Origin: Apiospora phragmitis
Taxonomy: Eukaryota; Ascomycota; Sordariomycetes; Amphisphaeriales; Apiosporaceae
Assembly (NCBI GenBank): GCA_038363925.1
Contig: JAQQWL010000009.1
Location: 2,604,001 to 2,668,000, forward strand
Length of the DNA stretch: 64,000 nucleotides
Reading direction: 5' to 3'
The notes beneath the pieces were generated by a model that saw only the letters and a list, made by a program, of their open reading frames with translations, did not search any database and was not told where the DNA came from. Both the position numbers and the translations under genes were made by a program. Of this stretch, positions 10,665-22,432 are shown in pieces. Numbering within the stretch: the stretch's first letter is position 1; every line of letters begins with the position of its first letter.

Positions 10665-13600
10665 ATGGCACCCGAACATCCTCCCTTACGTGCCCACAAT
10701 ACCGGCCACACGCGCTCGTCGAGCCCGGGACCGATGGCCTTGGAACCTTCGCCCTTTTGCGATCCGCTGTCGACCCCGTTGCCAGATTCTTCGCCTCCAG
10801 ATGAGAACATTCAACCACGCGCACGTCGGTTACCCGATATCACACGGAGTCAGGACGGAGCGCTGGCAGCCATGAACACGAATCGTTCCTTGCGAGACAC
10901 GCCAATCATGTCCCCCAAGAGTAGAAGATCGGCGTCGGCAAGTCCCTTTAGACTATCGATGCCCTACATCTCCCCCGGACAGCTCGCCTTCTCCACGATG
11001 CAATACTTACCCGTTCCTCTACTGGTCTTAAACAACCTCAAGACCGTGGTCTTGGCAAACGAAGCGATGGGCAGGCTGCTAGGGATGAACGGCGAGTCGG
11101 CTGACTTTGCAGACGATTGCCCGACGGCTTTCGAAAGACTTCGCGGCCAGACCTTACCCCAAGTTGGTGTTGACATGCTACAAGATGGCCGGCCTGTATG
11201 GGTATCGTGGGAATCGTTGCTGGACTCGTTAGTGGGCGAGATGCATGCCAAACGGACTAGCAGTTCTCCCTCCGCAAGTCCGGTGCTGGTCGAGATGACG
11301 CAACTCCAAGCGCAAAAGATACCAAGGCAGACGATGCCGTTCCCAGCACACCAGATAATGGCATTGGTAACGAGAATCATGGGCTCTCTGGCTTTGCCAG
11401 TTCGAACTCGCCGAGTCCCAACTCGGTCATTGAAGTTGTGGTCACATCTGGCAGGCCAATCCATACAGCCACGAAAAAGTCAGCCAACCAAGTTTACGCG
11501 AAAATGATAGTCACTATATTCGAAATCGAGGATAATCAGACGTACTTTATCTTGACATTCACCAGCACCGAGAGCGCTGCGACACAGCCACCTCCGCCAC
11601 GAAAATCGGTAGCTCGTCCATCAATGTCGGTTCTGGAGGCCGCTGAGCGCAGGACTATTTCTAACTCAAACCCACCTCCGGCTGGTTCAGGCCACGACTC
11701 CGGATCGCCGCTTTATAGGGTCAGCCCAAGCGCTGTTTCCATGTCGTCCAGTCCTTTCCCACCTTTGGGTCCTCCATCAAGAACGTCGCTTAGCAGTACG
11801 CCAACCCTACTCCAAAAAATGACAACCATCAAAGATGCGCTCTTGGACAATACGCAAATGCCTATTCTGGGCATGTGGAAGGATGGCAGTGCTCCTGTCA
11901 TGAACGCAGCTGCGAGAGAACTCTTTGTAGACCCAAATGAGGTCGATGGCGAATATGGGGTAGCGGTTGATGTACTACCGAAGTGGGAAGTTTATGACGA
12001 GACTTTCACCTATAAATTTGATTATTCCGAGTTCCCCATAGCTGTCCTTCTCAGGACAGGGAAACCGTTTTCGAGTATGCGAGTCGGCATGCGACACCCG
12101 CGAAAGGAGAAGAAGATTGTTTTTGATGTTCTTGGCGAGATCATCAAGGACACTACAACGGGAGAAATGCTGGCGGCAGTTATAACATGTCGGGATGTCA
12201 CATCCATGGCTCAAGAAATCACGGACATCAAACAGCTGGACGAGGAGCGGTTTGCACTAATCTGCAATACAATGCCCCAAATGGTATGGTCCACAAATGC
12301 GGAAGGGATGCACGATTTCTTTAACAGTCGTTGGTACGACTATACGGGATTGAATCCCGACACCTCGCTGGGGCTTGGATGGAAGAATCCATTTCATCCC
12401 GACGATATGCCCTTGACTACTCGGAAGTGGAAGCATAGCTTGGCTACGGGCGACCCATATGTCACCGAGTATCGGTGCCGGAGCAAGGATGGCGAGTGGA
12501 GGTGGATGCTTGGTCGCGCACTACCCCTGAGGAATAAGCATACCGGAGAGATTGAGAAATGGTACGGCACTTGCACTGATGTGCACGAGAGTCTCGAGGC
12601 AAAGCTTGAAGCCAAGCAAATGCGACAACAGCTTCTCAGCGTGCTCTCTCATGCTCAAACCACCATTTTCTCGGTGGACCGGGAGGGCAAAATCACTATG
12701 ATCGAGGGCGCTCTCATCTGGAATGGAATCAAAGACGGCACCATCGACAATGAAGACGATTCTAGGGACGGATCGAGATACATAGGGAAGGGCGTTGACG
12801 ATGTCTTCAGTGACCTCAGCACACGAGCTGGAAAAGGCGATATCCCTGGCTTCTTGAAGCCGGTTAAAGAATTGCTTGCAGGAAAGAGGATGAAGGAGAT
12901 GGTCCAGGAACATGAGATAGGTGCGTCGCTTCCTCCGTGTCCATCCTCCGGGCCACTTGACACTAACAATTGTTCACAGACTCACACTTCTTCCGGACCC
13001 GTTTCATCCCAACGTTCTCCAAGAAACAGGCAGGCCAATCTGGGTCTCGAGTGGAATCTGTCATTGGAGTTATCATGGATGTGACAGAACTGAAGGAGCG
13101 CGAACTAGACATCAAGGCCCAAGCTAAGGAGAAGAAGCAGCTTCTGGCAAACGAAGCAGCCGCAAAAGAGGCAAGCCGTCTGAAGAGCCAGTTTCTTGCG
13201 AATGTAAGTCCTGCTCGGCCGCTGTCCTACTCACGTATAGATTGCTTATTTCTGTCCCGGCGTAGATGTCCCACGAAATCCGCACGCCCATTACTGGTGT
13301 CATTGGTATGGCTGAACTTCTGCTTGATTGTCCCCTTGGCGAGGAGCAAAGAGACTACGCGGAGAACATCATTCGGTCGGCCAATGCATTACTCACCGTC
13401 ATAAACGACATTTTGGATTTTTCCAAGGTCGAAAGCGGCCGTCTCGACATTGAGGAAGTGCAGTTTTCTCTGTCAGTAGTCGTCCATGATGTGTCAAAGA
13501 TGCTGGGCTTCGCTGCCGAAAGAAAGAACCTCGCTTTCCACTCGGATGTGTCTCAGGACATAGCCGATGATCTGGTCGTGCTGGGCGATCCTGGGCGTGT

Positions 13601-15068
13601 CCGGCAAATTATCACCAATCTCTTGACGAACAGTATCAAGTTCACGAGTGCAGGCTTCGTCAAATTTTCCGTTTGGAAGGAGAAGGAAACACCCGACAAC
13701 ATCGAAATCAAGTTTGTAGTGGAGGACTCCGGCATAGGCATTGATGAAGAAGTTCGCAGGCGCCTCTTCAAGCCTTTCAGTCAAGGCGACCCCTCAACAG
13801 CACGGAAGTTTGGTGGCACGGGTCTGGGCCTGACGATATCGAAGAATCTACTGGACTTAATGCGAGGTCGAATCTCACTCGAATCGAAGAATGGAAACGG
13901 TACCACCGCGACATTCTGGATTCCTTTCAACAAACCACAAAGCCCACAAGGAAATACACTGATGGAGGTTGGGTTTCTTCCAGATAGGCTGCAGTCAGAA
14001 TTCAGTGTTTCATGCACAAGCTCCGAATACGAAAATGCCCTCCAAACTCCGCCCGGAGAGTTGCTCAACGGCTCGGTGGATAAAAGTAGATCACCCTTAC
14101 GAAACAGCCTTGTATCCGCAATACAGTCGGGCGAGGAAGACATGCCGATGTCGGAACGAGCGAACATCAATGTTCTTGTCGTGGAAGATAAGTGAGTATA
14201 TTGATCTTCGGTTGTCTGCCCTCTATACCGAACTGACGCGTATCGCAGTGCTATAAACCAACAGATTGCTACGAAGACCATAAAAAAGCTGGGATTCAAG
14301 GTCAATGCTGCATGGAACGGCAAAGAAGCCCTCGAATTCCTCGACGCCTCTCAAGAAGGCAAATTTGACAAACCTGACATAATTTTGATGGATGTCCAGA
14401 TGCCCGTCATCGACGGCTACAAGTGCACTCATATTCTTCGACATCACCTTCCTTATAGAGCCTTTTCCCGCGACGTACCGATAGTGGCCATGACTGCTTC
14501 GGCGATTCAGGGTGACCGGGAAAAATGCACCAAAGCAGGTATGGACGATTACCTCGCCAAACCGGTCAAAAGCAAAATACTAGAGAAGATGCTCGTCCGA
14601 TGGAGCAAACGCGGAAGGCGACCCACGCCGGTTAAGAACGACTCGCAACTATCGGTATCTAATTGCTCAGAGGAGGGCGACAATTGTGTCAGTGTCAACA
14701 TACCACGATTTGGGTTGGACGATGCCGACGCCGATACGGCTACACCAGATGAACGATCGTCAGCTGCTGAGCTGGACACATCAGAAGAGGAGCGACTCAA
14801 CCTGTTAACACCAAAGCCACTTACGCGAAATGGCTCCCATGATGTCACGACGTTTCCTTTTGGTAACATGAACAACATTTCCGTTCCACAATCGTCTAGA
14901 CAACTCGACCCGGCCGAGTTGGCAATGCAACTTCGTGATGACAAATTGCTTGACGCTGCGGGCGGAAAGACGCTACCACTCGCCAGCCCATTACCAGAGG
15001 GTGACTCCTTAACGGAGGAAAACATAGGGAAACTGGAGAACGAAGCCACAAAACCCCGGTCGAAGTGA
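10665..15068 (+). CDS. PAS-rich hybrid histidine kinase with receiver domain
   Basis: Two-component sensor feeding a phosphorelay. Exons 10665-12920, 12980-13203, 13266-14191 and 14249-15068; introns have GTGCGT, GTAAGT and GTGAGT donors. The Ser/Pro-rich N-terminus is followed by several PAS-type regions, including YLPVPLLVLNNLKTVVLANE and a PAS_3 fold with the classic W-YGTCTDVHE end (about 12240-12595). A coiled stretch leads to the H-box MSHEIRTPITGVIGMAELLL (phospho-His, 13266 on). The ATPase boxes follow: N-box QIITNLLTNSIKFT, G1 DSGIGID, F FKPFSQGD and G2 GGTGLGLTIS. The receiver starts INVLVVEDN and has ILMDVQMPVIDG (phospho-Asp) and AKPV (Lys). Total length is 4226 nt, one short of a multiple of three. 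The missing base maps to the A-run at 11314-11317, where the frame changes. About 1408 aa. The histidine-kinase group is not resolved. Confidence 0.93.
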
Positions 15069-16052
15069 GGGTTTGGCCAGAATCGGAAGAATCGGACTAA
15101 GGGGGAGAGTTCAGGTGTTACGGATTCATTACCATAACACTGGGGAGGGCGGCGGCTCCCTGGACGACGCGACTACGCCTCATTCTCACGCCGACTACCC
15201 TTTGATTTTCTTTGATTTACACTCATGACTCATTAAAATTGCGCGGTTCAAATCGTTCGGCGGGTTGGTTCTTTTTGTGAGAATGATTTTCTTCTTCTTC
15301 CGTATTATACCATGACTTGATGAACATAGCGAACATGGCGTACATAAAAACAGGGACTAAATGGTGTCGGTCGCCAAGGGCATGGACGGGGTTCACACGG
15401 ATTTATACCCTTGGGAGGAAACTACATTACCCCTTATTAGAGGGAGTTAGGGTATACATAATGGGTACATTCGACATTATTCGACATTGGGATGCTCGCA
15501 TCCAGGGGCAAGGCAAGCTTTGTATGTATTGCATGGAGAAGAGACAAGACTTTTACTATCACCAGCTGATGCTTTGGTCATGATTGCTCGTTCAGCACAG
15601 CGTACCAAGTGTCGGCTCATACGTGGTAGATGGACGTGAGCCATAACTAGCAGATCACATACTTTACCTTAGAACTGTGTATGACATTGGTGAGGCCACA
15701 ACTTCCAGCATCAGCAACAGCGGCCTGAGGTGCGAATGGGAACAGGCTGGTTGTTTTCCCAGCATGCCTAGACGGTCTATGAATTCGATCATGATTTTAT
15801 GTAATCTACTGTTCTCCGTGCTATTGTCAAGTTCAACAAACACCACCCATCTTCCCTCCCCCTCCCCCAGACGCACAACAGGCAAGGTGCAGCTGGCCAC
15901 ATCAGTCACTGGTCACGGATCCATAAGTAGGTACCCACTCACCTACTTCCGTTACGACATAAGAGTACTGGGCCAAATCAAGCCATGGCAAACGAATCTG
16001 CTGCAACCGTATCTGGGCAGACAAACACAATGTCGCCCGCTGGTTCTTCTGC
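15069..16052. other. intergenic, no gene seen
   Basis: AT-richer spacer after the kinase, with short random ORFs only. Confidence 0.5.
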
Positions 16053-16631
16053 CTATGTGCTTGACGACAGTAAGGAGGTAGTAGTGGATGACGGCAAGGA
16101 GGTCGCAGTGGATGACGGCAAGGAAGTGCTGGCTGATGCCGCGCGCCGCTCGATCCCTGATGCCCGCCGCGCGCCGAAGCCGTTGGCACGCTGGGCGGCG
16201 TCCGGCAGATCCCGGATCCACCAGACCTGGCGCAAGGGCGTCGCCAAAGCCCGCGGCCTGTCCTTCTCCTCGAGAAATGCGAGGACCGCTTCCTCGTCCA
16301 CCCGGCGCGACGGCTTGGTCGCGCCGTACGTGCCGCCCGGCTTGTCGCAGCACCCGCCTCCTCGGAAACTGAGGAGTGCAGTGTTTGGGAGTTTCCGGGT
16401 ATTCCGGGTACCAAGGGAAAACTAGTAGTAGTCAACATGTAGAGAATGCACTCTCCTCCCTCGAGATTATAGCACCGGGGAGGGACGGCGGTGGCGCCTT
16501 TCGTCCCCACTGCCACCTACTTGGCAACGGGGCTTGTGGGCCCCGGAGACGACAGAGGTTGCCTGCGGGGACATATCAGAGGAGGCGTCGTCGTCGGGTT
16601 CATCGGCGGTCTTCAACATTAATAGGAACAT
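16053..16631 (-). CDS. uncertain small protein gene (minus strand preferred)
   Basis: Not recognised. On the minus strand an ATG at 16631 begins MFLLMLKTADEPDDDASSDM and runs to HKPRC. A GTAGGT donor follows (about 16518), and about 140 bp later a CTCCTCAG acceptor opens a GC-rich exon. That exon contains CCDKPGGTYGATKPSRR and VDEEAVLAFLEEKDRPRALA, then a Ser/Thr-rich tail, before a stop at 16053. The composition looks protein-like. A plus-strand ORF (15985-16425, 146 aa) with KEVVVDDGKEVAVDDGKEV repeats overlaps it and is the alternative. Only one is likely real. Confidence 0.3.
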
Positions 16632-18291
16632 GGCGCGTGGCTCGACGGGGACAAAATGAAACAAATGATAAATTGACAATCTTTCGATATGTATCTGAGT
16701 AACAATATTGTACATGCGGTGGAAGAGCTAACCAGGAATATGAAAAGGGGGTAAATCGGCCTACTTACCTAGCTGGGGAATCGTTCGCTCAGCTATCCAC
16801 AACATTCTCGTCTGAAGTGGTATGTACTACATTAAGGCATAGCGACGAAGCCTTCGTTCGGTGATCCTCAGTCCTTGATAGTCTGTCTTCCACCATGGAC
16901 AAGTACATAGGCACCAGAGGCATAGGGCAGACCAGAAACGCATATCACGACGGAATGTTCCCGTGTTTCAAAAAATGTATACTGCTGTGATGTGTGCATT
17001 GTGTCGTGTGTTATGCTTTTCCAGGCTCAAACATTCAGCTAGGCCGCATGTTTGTAGATCCACTTCAATACTCTCTCTGCCTTGTTTCCCTTAGTAATCA
17101 GGTTTGTCGTGTAGTTATTTGTGCAACACATTATGGTCCACTGCAACTCAAATGCAGATATGCATGTGTTAAGAGACCCATCCATGTCTGTACCTACTTG
17201 TAGTAAACTAAGGGAGAAACTACCTAAGGTTTAGTTCAGGTACTTCTTGCCTTGCTGTGAAAGCTGGCATCATGCAGCATAGCAAGTTCGGTTGACAACC
17301 CTCATACCAAGCATTTATGAGGTGTCCATATACTAATAATGTATGTACTACTAATGCTGACATGCATACTGCTACTTGGGCAAGCCCGCCTAAATACGGG
17401 TCGACGCCGAAAGGCCCGCCGTGCCGTCGCCAGGACGTGCAGCTTGGCTTCGGACCAGTTGGAACTGCTGCAGCCTAGTGTATGGTCGTTGAGGTTGAGG
17501 TTGAGGTTGAGGACCGTCCGACCGGAGCACCCACACCCCTGCGCTGCAGATGGACGATGTACACTGCAGCAACCTGAAACAAGACGCAGAAGCTTCGTTG
17601 GTCGCACTGGACATGCTCGCTTACTACCTGGGCCATGATGCAACACGACACACGTTCACATGAGAGCCGAAACCCAAGAGAGAAATCGAGGGCGAGGAAA
17701 CGAGGAAAGAGGGAATACAGGCATACCCTAAGAGACGACTACCCCGCCAATTCTGTTGCGTTACTATGGTTCATTGATGGTCATGTTGGTCGATTCTACT
17801 GTATTTATACTTACTTACTCTACTAGATTGCTCGGTGAGGTGCAACGCATGTTTCACCCTCGTTCAACTGAGACACCGTTTCTTTTACTTGTATCTGCCA
17901 ACGTAATGTCTTAACCCGAAGCAAGGATACTTCTCCTGTTCCCCATCCAAAAAAAAAAAAAATACCCTTTTTCCAACACCCCTCCCTCTCCTTCTCTCTG
18001 TCCGCCTCTCCATCTGACAGTTCGATACAACATAACCAAAAGCCAAGGCAACCCCGCAGTCGCCGGACAGCTACCCCACCAAACATCCATCACAACCTAG
18101 CCTCCAGCACAAAGTAGGACCCTTTGTCCTGTCCCTCTGCCTGTCCGTCTATTCATCATTCAATCCAATCGGTTGCTCAAGTAAATTCGACTGCATTCTC
18201 AGCTCCCATTCATTGAAAGTCTTTGCTGGACTTTTGGCACTTCCACCTCACTAGATTCAAGCCCTCACTGCCGCGACAACCAACCACAACC
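16632..18291. other. intergenic; (GTTGAG)4 and poly-A tracts
   Basis: Contains about four GTTGAG hexamers at 17488-17511 and a 14 bp A-run near 17949. The last 300 bp are CT-rich, consistent with the promoter and leader of the mutarotase. No gene supported. Confidence 0.5.
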
Positions 18292-19395
18292 ATGGTTGAC
18301 CGTCCTAACAAGCCCCAGGCGCTGGTGACCACGCCTGGCCTTCCCCCACAAGCTCAAGTCAACATCACACACAACAACTCTCGTGTCAGCGCCGTGCTGC
18401 CCTCGGGTGAGAGCATCGAGGTTCTGCTCCACGGTGCCACCGTAACCAGCTGGAAGGATCGTGCCGGCAACGAGCGTCTCTGGCTCAGCGAGGCCGCCAA
18501 ACTCGATGGCTCCAAAGCTGTGAGAGGCGGTATCCCCCTGGTCTTCCCTGTACGTACCTTGTTCTCCCCCGGCTCTACCTTGTAATATGGCAATAGGTGG
18601 GATGAATTCCAGAACAGCCGAGGAAACGAGCTGTAATTGGAGTATTGTATTATTTTCCTTTTCAAGAAGACATGTGACTAATCAATCTTTCTTCTCCCGC
18701 CGCAGGTCTTCGGCACAGCGCCCGACCACGGGCCTACGTCCAAGCTTCCGCAACACGGTTTCGCCCGCAACTCCCGATGGGATTTCTTGGGCAAGTCGAC
18801 GACCGAGTCATCCGGCCAGACCGACGCCTCGGTCAAGCTCGACTTTGGCCTTAGCACGGCTACGATTGACGACGAGGCCAAGAAGCTCTGGCCCTTCTCC
18901 TTCTCCCTCATATATAGTGTCACCTTGACGCCCGATGCTCTCCGAACCGGCATTGTCATCACCAACGACGGCGATCAGCCCTTTGAGTTCCAGACCCTGC
19001 TGCATACGTATTTCCGCATCGGCGACATCACTAAGGTCTCGGTCTCGGGACTTGAAGAGTCGGCCTATATCGACAAGGTGGATGGCGCAAAGGAAAAGCA
19101 ACAAGCTGGAGATGTTAATATCGCCGGCGAGGTGGACCGCGTGTACCATCCAGCCAAGCCTTCGACGCCTGTCGTTGTATCGGAGAACGGCGAGGGCAAG
19201 TTCAGCATTGTCCGTGACAACCTTGGTGATGTAGTTGTCTGGAATCCCTGGGTTGAGAAAGCACAAGGCATGGGTGACTTTGCGCCCAAGGATGGCTATC
19301 GAAACATGATCTGCGTTGAGGCCGGTGCGGTTAAGGCCTGGACGAAACTGGAGGCTGGTGATGCGTACGAGGGTGGTCAGATCATCTCCGTCTGA
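18292..19395 (+). CDS. Glucose-6-phosphate 1-epimerase (hexose-6-phosphate mutarotase)
   Basis: Interconverts alpha and beta anomers of glucose 6-phosphate; cytosolic; aldose-1-epimerase fold of the yeast YMR099c type. The start ATG at 18292 has a good context (CAACCATGG). Exon 1 is 18292-18549, intron 18550-18705 (GTACGT...GCAG), exon 2 18706-19395; 948 nt, 315 aa, intact. Landmarks are HGATVTSWKD, AVRGGIPLVFPVFG, LPQHGFARNSRWD (catalytic His region), LLHTYFRIGD and WNPWVEKAQGMGDF, with the catalytic Glu in MICVEAGAV. Length matches the family. Housekeeping carbohydrate metabolism. Confidence 0.95.
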
Positions 19396-19836
19396 CGGGA
19401 AAGACCCCAGGGAAAAGCCATGATGTGATAACGATGGATCCGGGGCTGCTTGGCCGGAAAAATAAGACAGGAGGACCGAAGCGAGTCTTTCTTTTGAGGA
19501 AGCAGAATTTCCTACAGAAGATGGGACCCATAGCCAGGGACGACTCTTCAACAACTCATTTTGAGCTTTATGTATTTCAGCAAGCAGGACTCTTTGGTCA
19601 TTTGCGGCTAATTAATGAGAATTAGACTCGCGAGCAAGATAAAAACAATGTTCTGAGACACTCCAACTCTCGTCGGCACCTGCCGGAACTCGATATCTTG
19701 AACCATTGTATATCTATTGGGTATTGCCATTGGACACATGTGTTGTAAATCAATATAACGCAAGAAAGAAACAACGCCGCCACATGCAGTCATAAGACAT
19801 TCATTCCTAGTCCGTAGTCCTAAGCTTGCCTTTTCG
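19396..19836. other. convergent 3' spacer
   Basis: 440 bp between the mutarotase stop and the convergent HYPK stop, shared 3' UTR space; nothing else seen. Confidence 0.5.
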
Positions 19837-20284
19837 TTATACAGCTATGGAGGCCTTCATAGCCTTAACTGCGTCGCCGTCGTGAGCTTTGAGCAGTTCT
19901 GTCGCCTTGGGTTTCGTGAGGTCGAGCTGGTCAACCTATCCCCGGATAACAAACATGACATTAGCAACCTGGCAATCTGCAGAGCAAGAAAGGAGACGAA
20001 CAATGACATACCAACAAAGTCACGTCGGCAGCATCGACCTTGACCTTCTTCTGCACGGCGGCCTCGGGCTTCTTGGCCTCGCCGCCGAGGCTCTTCATGG
20101 CCTTGGAGGCGGCCTCCTGGTCGACGGCGGGGCTGCCGTTGGTGTCGTCACCACCATTGGCACCCATACTGGCCATGGCGGCGGCGGCCTTGCGGTCCTC
20201 GGCCGACTTGGCGGCTTGGACCTCATCTTCGACGTCGCCGGTGGTGGCGCCCTCGTGCAGGTTGCGGGGTTGGGGCTCAGCCAT
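19837..20284 (-). CDS. HYPK-like NatA-associated UBA protein
   Basis: Homologue of huntingtin-interacting protein K, a small ribosome-associated partner of the N-terminal acetyltransferase NatA. Exon 1 20284-20012 (MAEPQPRNLHEGATTGDVED, Ala/Lys-rich helix, VKVDAADVTLL). Intron 20011-19936 (GTATGT...ATAG). Exon 2 19935-19837 (VDQLDLTKPKATELLKAHDG then DAVKAM). 123 aa. The C-terminal UBA-like (NACA-type) domain spans the intron. The ADVTLLVDQLDLTK core with the LLKAHDGDAVKAM helix also resembles the UBA of NAC-alpha. The absence of a NAC domain and the short length favour HYPK. Confidence 0.85.
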
Positions 20285-21004
20285 TTTGTTTGTGTGTGTG
20301 CGAGATGTGTAGGGGGTTGGTCACTCGTATTACTCGTATTACCGTAGCTTGCCGGAAAAAAAAACGAAAGGTTGGTGGTTAGAGTCGTAGTCGATTGGAA
20401 CCGATTGCGGAGTGGTTTGCACGGATGGAGTGTAGAATGTCAATTCGTGTAATTGGGATGATACCTTTCAATGGGAGCTCTGGAGCTTGAATTAATCAAA
20501 CCTTTGGCGGGGCACAAGGGCGCTTGTTACGGGACGGTACCTACATACCAAACTGCCCCTCCTTGTCCACCAAACCGCCCAAATTTACCCCTCCATCCAC
20601 CCTGTAGCGGTCAAATCCATGCCTTTTTGGGCTGGCTGGACCAACTGACGTTATGTATCCTTTACAGCGGACGCGGACTACTCCGTAGCATCGGACTCAT
20701 TCCAGATGACGGTTGACGGTTTGACTCATATCTCCCCTTCACTGTGCTTGCTCACTCTTACAGAGGAAAAACAAAGCACAAAAGCTATATTTAAGTACTA
20801 TCTCGGCACAGCCCTTGGGTTCTTATGTGGTAACTTTCCGGATTCAAATAGAACTTTTTTTTTTATCTGGTACGCGATAGTCGAAAAGCTTTATTACTCC
20901 CTTAGGCTTGAGCTTTCGACGCGACATCAGCCCCCAGCTACATTACATAAAAGTGTGTAGCGAACTCAATTGAGAGTTGGGTTCCCAGAACTTCGAACGG
21001 CGAA
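20285..21004. promoter_or_regulatory. bidirectional promoter HYPK / DAHP synthase
   Basis: 720 bp between divergent starts. A perfect TGACTCA (Gcn4/CPC1-type site) lies at 20722-20728, 277 bp before the DAHP synthase ATG. A related GGACTCA lies near 20694. Confidence 0.55.
20722..20728 (+). promoter_or_regulatory. putative CPC1/Gcn4 site TGACTCA
   Basis: Matches the TGASTCA bZIP consensus used in fungal cross-pathway control of amino-acid genes, and sits in the promoter of the first enzyme of aromatic amino-acid synthesis. Confidence 0.55.
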
Positions 21005-22432
21005 ATGAGTACAACAAACAGCACCAGCCATACCAATGGCAGCGAATCCGCCTCGGCCTGGTCACCCAGTTCCTGGAGGTCAAAGCCCGTCAAGCAATGC
21101 CCCAAATACCCGGATCTCAAGGCATTGCGCAAGGCCACCGCAGAGCTCGAGAAGCTCCCTCCCATCGTCCACCCCCACGAGATCAACAAGCTCAAGGAGA
21201 ACCTGAGAGATGTAGCCCAGGGCAAGGCTTTCTTGCTGCAGGGAGGTGACTGCGCCGAGCTCTTTGACTACTGCCGCCAGGGCGCCATCGAGTCCAAGAT
21301 CAAGCTGTTGCTGCAGATGAGTCTGGTCCTCATCTGGGGCGCCAACAAGAGGGTCGTCCGCATTGGCCGTATGGCCGGTCAGTATGCCAAGCCCCGTTCG
21401 AGCCCCACAGAGACGGTCGACGGGAAGCAAGTGCCTTCTTTCCGCGGTGACATCCTGAACGGGTACCATCTGGATGAGCGAGAGCTCGACCCTCAGAGAC
21501 TGGTCAAGGCTTACAACCACTCCGCCGCGACCCTGAACTACGTCAGAGCCGCCCTGGCCTCGGGCATTGCTGATCTGCACCGGCCCCTTAACTGGGGGCT
21601 GGGCCACGTCAAGGACCCCGAGCTCAAAGCCAAGTACTCGGAAGCCGTGCGCTTCCTCACCGACATGATCCGCTTCAGCCACACCATCGGCGCCGACAAG
21701 AGCTCCGAGATCTCGACTGTCGATCTCTTCTCCAGCCACGAGGGCTTGCTGCTCGAGTACGAGGAGAGCCTGACCCGGCTGATGGAGAACCCGGCCTATG
21801 CCATCCCCGGCGAGGAGACCCGTATGGAGTACTACGACACCTCGGCCCACTTCGTCTGGATCGGCGACCGCACGCGCCAGATCGACCACGCCCACGTCGA
21901 GTTCTTCCGCGGCATCGCCAACCCCATCGGCATCAAGGTGGGGCCCACCACGCCCGTCTCGGACCTGCTGGAGCTGCTCCGCACCCTGAACCCGAGCCGC
22001 GAGGTCGGCAAGATCACGCTCATCACGCGCTACGGCGCCGACAAGGTGCGCGAGATCCTGCCGAACCACATCCGCGCCGTCGAGGGCAGCGAGTACAGGG
22101 GCTGCGTCATCTGGCAGTGCGACCCCATGCACGGCAACACGCGGTCGACCGAGTCGGGAGTCAAGACGCGCCGCTTCAACGACATCTTCTCGGAGCTGCA
22201 GGAGACCCTCCAGGTCCACCAGGACGAGGGCAGCTACCTCGGCGGCGTCCACCTCGAGCTCACGGGCGACGCCGTCACCGAGTGCGTCGGCGGCAGCGAG
22301 GGGCTCGACGAGGACGACCTCTCCACCAACTACACCAGCTTCTGCGACCCCCGCCTCAACGAGAAGCAGGCCCTCGAGCTCACCTTCCTCGTGGCGGACC
22401 ACTTCCGGAAGGCGCGCGAAGACTTGAAGTAG
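21005..22432 (+). CDS. DAHP synthase, class II (plant-type)
   Basis: Condenses phosphoenolpyruvate with erythrose 4-phosphate to DAHP, the entry to the shikimate pathway; cytosolic. Single exon, 475 aa, intact, at the usual class II length. Landmarks: FLLQGGDCAELF (metal-binding Cys), FRGDILNGY, RPLNWGLGH, STVDLFSSHEGLLLEYE, WIGDRTRQIDHAHVEF, WQCDPMHGNTR (metal His), GGVHLELTGDAVTEC (metal Glu) and YTSFCDPRLNEKQALEL (metal Asp). Class II enzymes coexist in filamentous fungi with the yeast ARO3/ARO4 class I type. Which amino acid inhibits this isozyme cannot be read from sequence. The 489-codon antisense frame over the same bases is a GC-codon shadow. Confidence 0.97.
   Translation: MSTTNSTSHTNGSESASAWSPSSWRSKPVKQCPKYPDLKALRKATAELEKLPPIVHPHEINKLKENLRDVAQGKAFLLQGGDCAELFDYCRQGAIESKIKLLLQMSLVLIWGANKRVVRIGRMAGQYAKPRSSPTETVDGKQVPSFRGDILNGYHLDERELDPQRLVKAYNHSAATLNYVRAALASGIADLHRPLNWGLGHVKDPELKAKYSEAVRFLTDMIRFSHTIGADKSSEISTVDLFSSHEGLLLEYEESLTRLMENPAYAIPGEETRMEYYDTSAHFVWIGDRTRQIDHAHVEFFRGIANPIGIKVGPTTPVSDLLELLRTLNPSREVGKITLITRYGADKVREILPNHIRAVEGSEYRGCVIWQCDPMHGNTRSTESGVKTRRFNDIFSELQETLQVHQDEGSYLGGVHLELTGDAVTECVGGSEGLDEDDLSTNYTSFCDPRLNEKQALELTFLVADHFRKAREDLK

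Noticed and set aside
15240..15265. B-box-like GGTTCAAATC
   Set aside because: No A-box or cloverleaf can be drawn around it; likewise GGTTCGAAT at 43020.
17488..17511. (GTTGAG)4 as telomere-like repeat
   Set aside because: Hexamer differs from TTAGGG, and four copies in mid-contig are a simple microsatellite.
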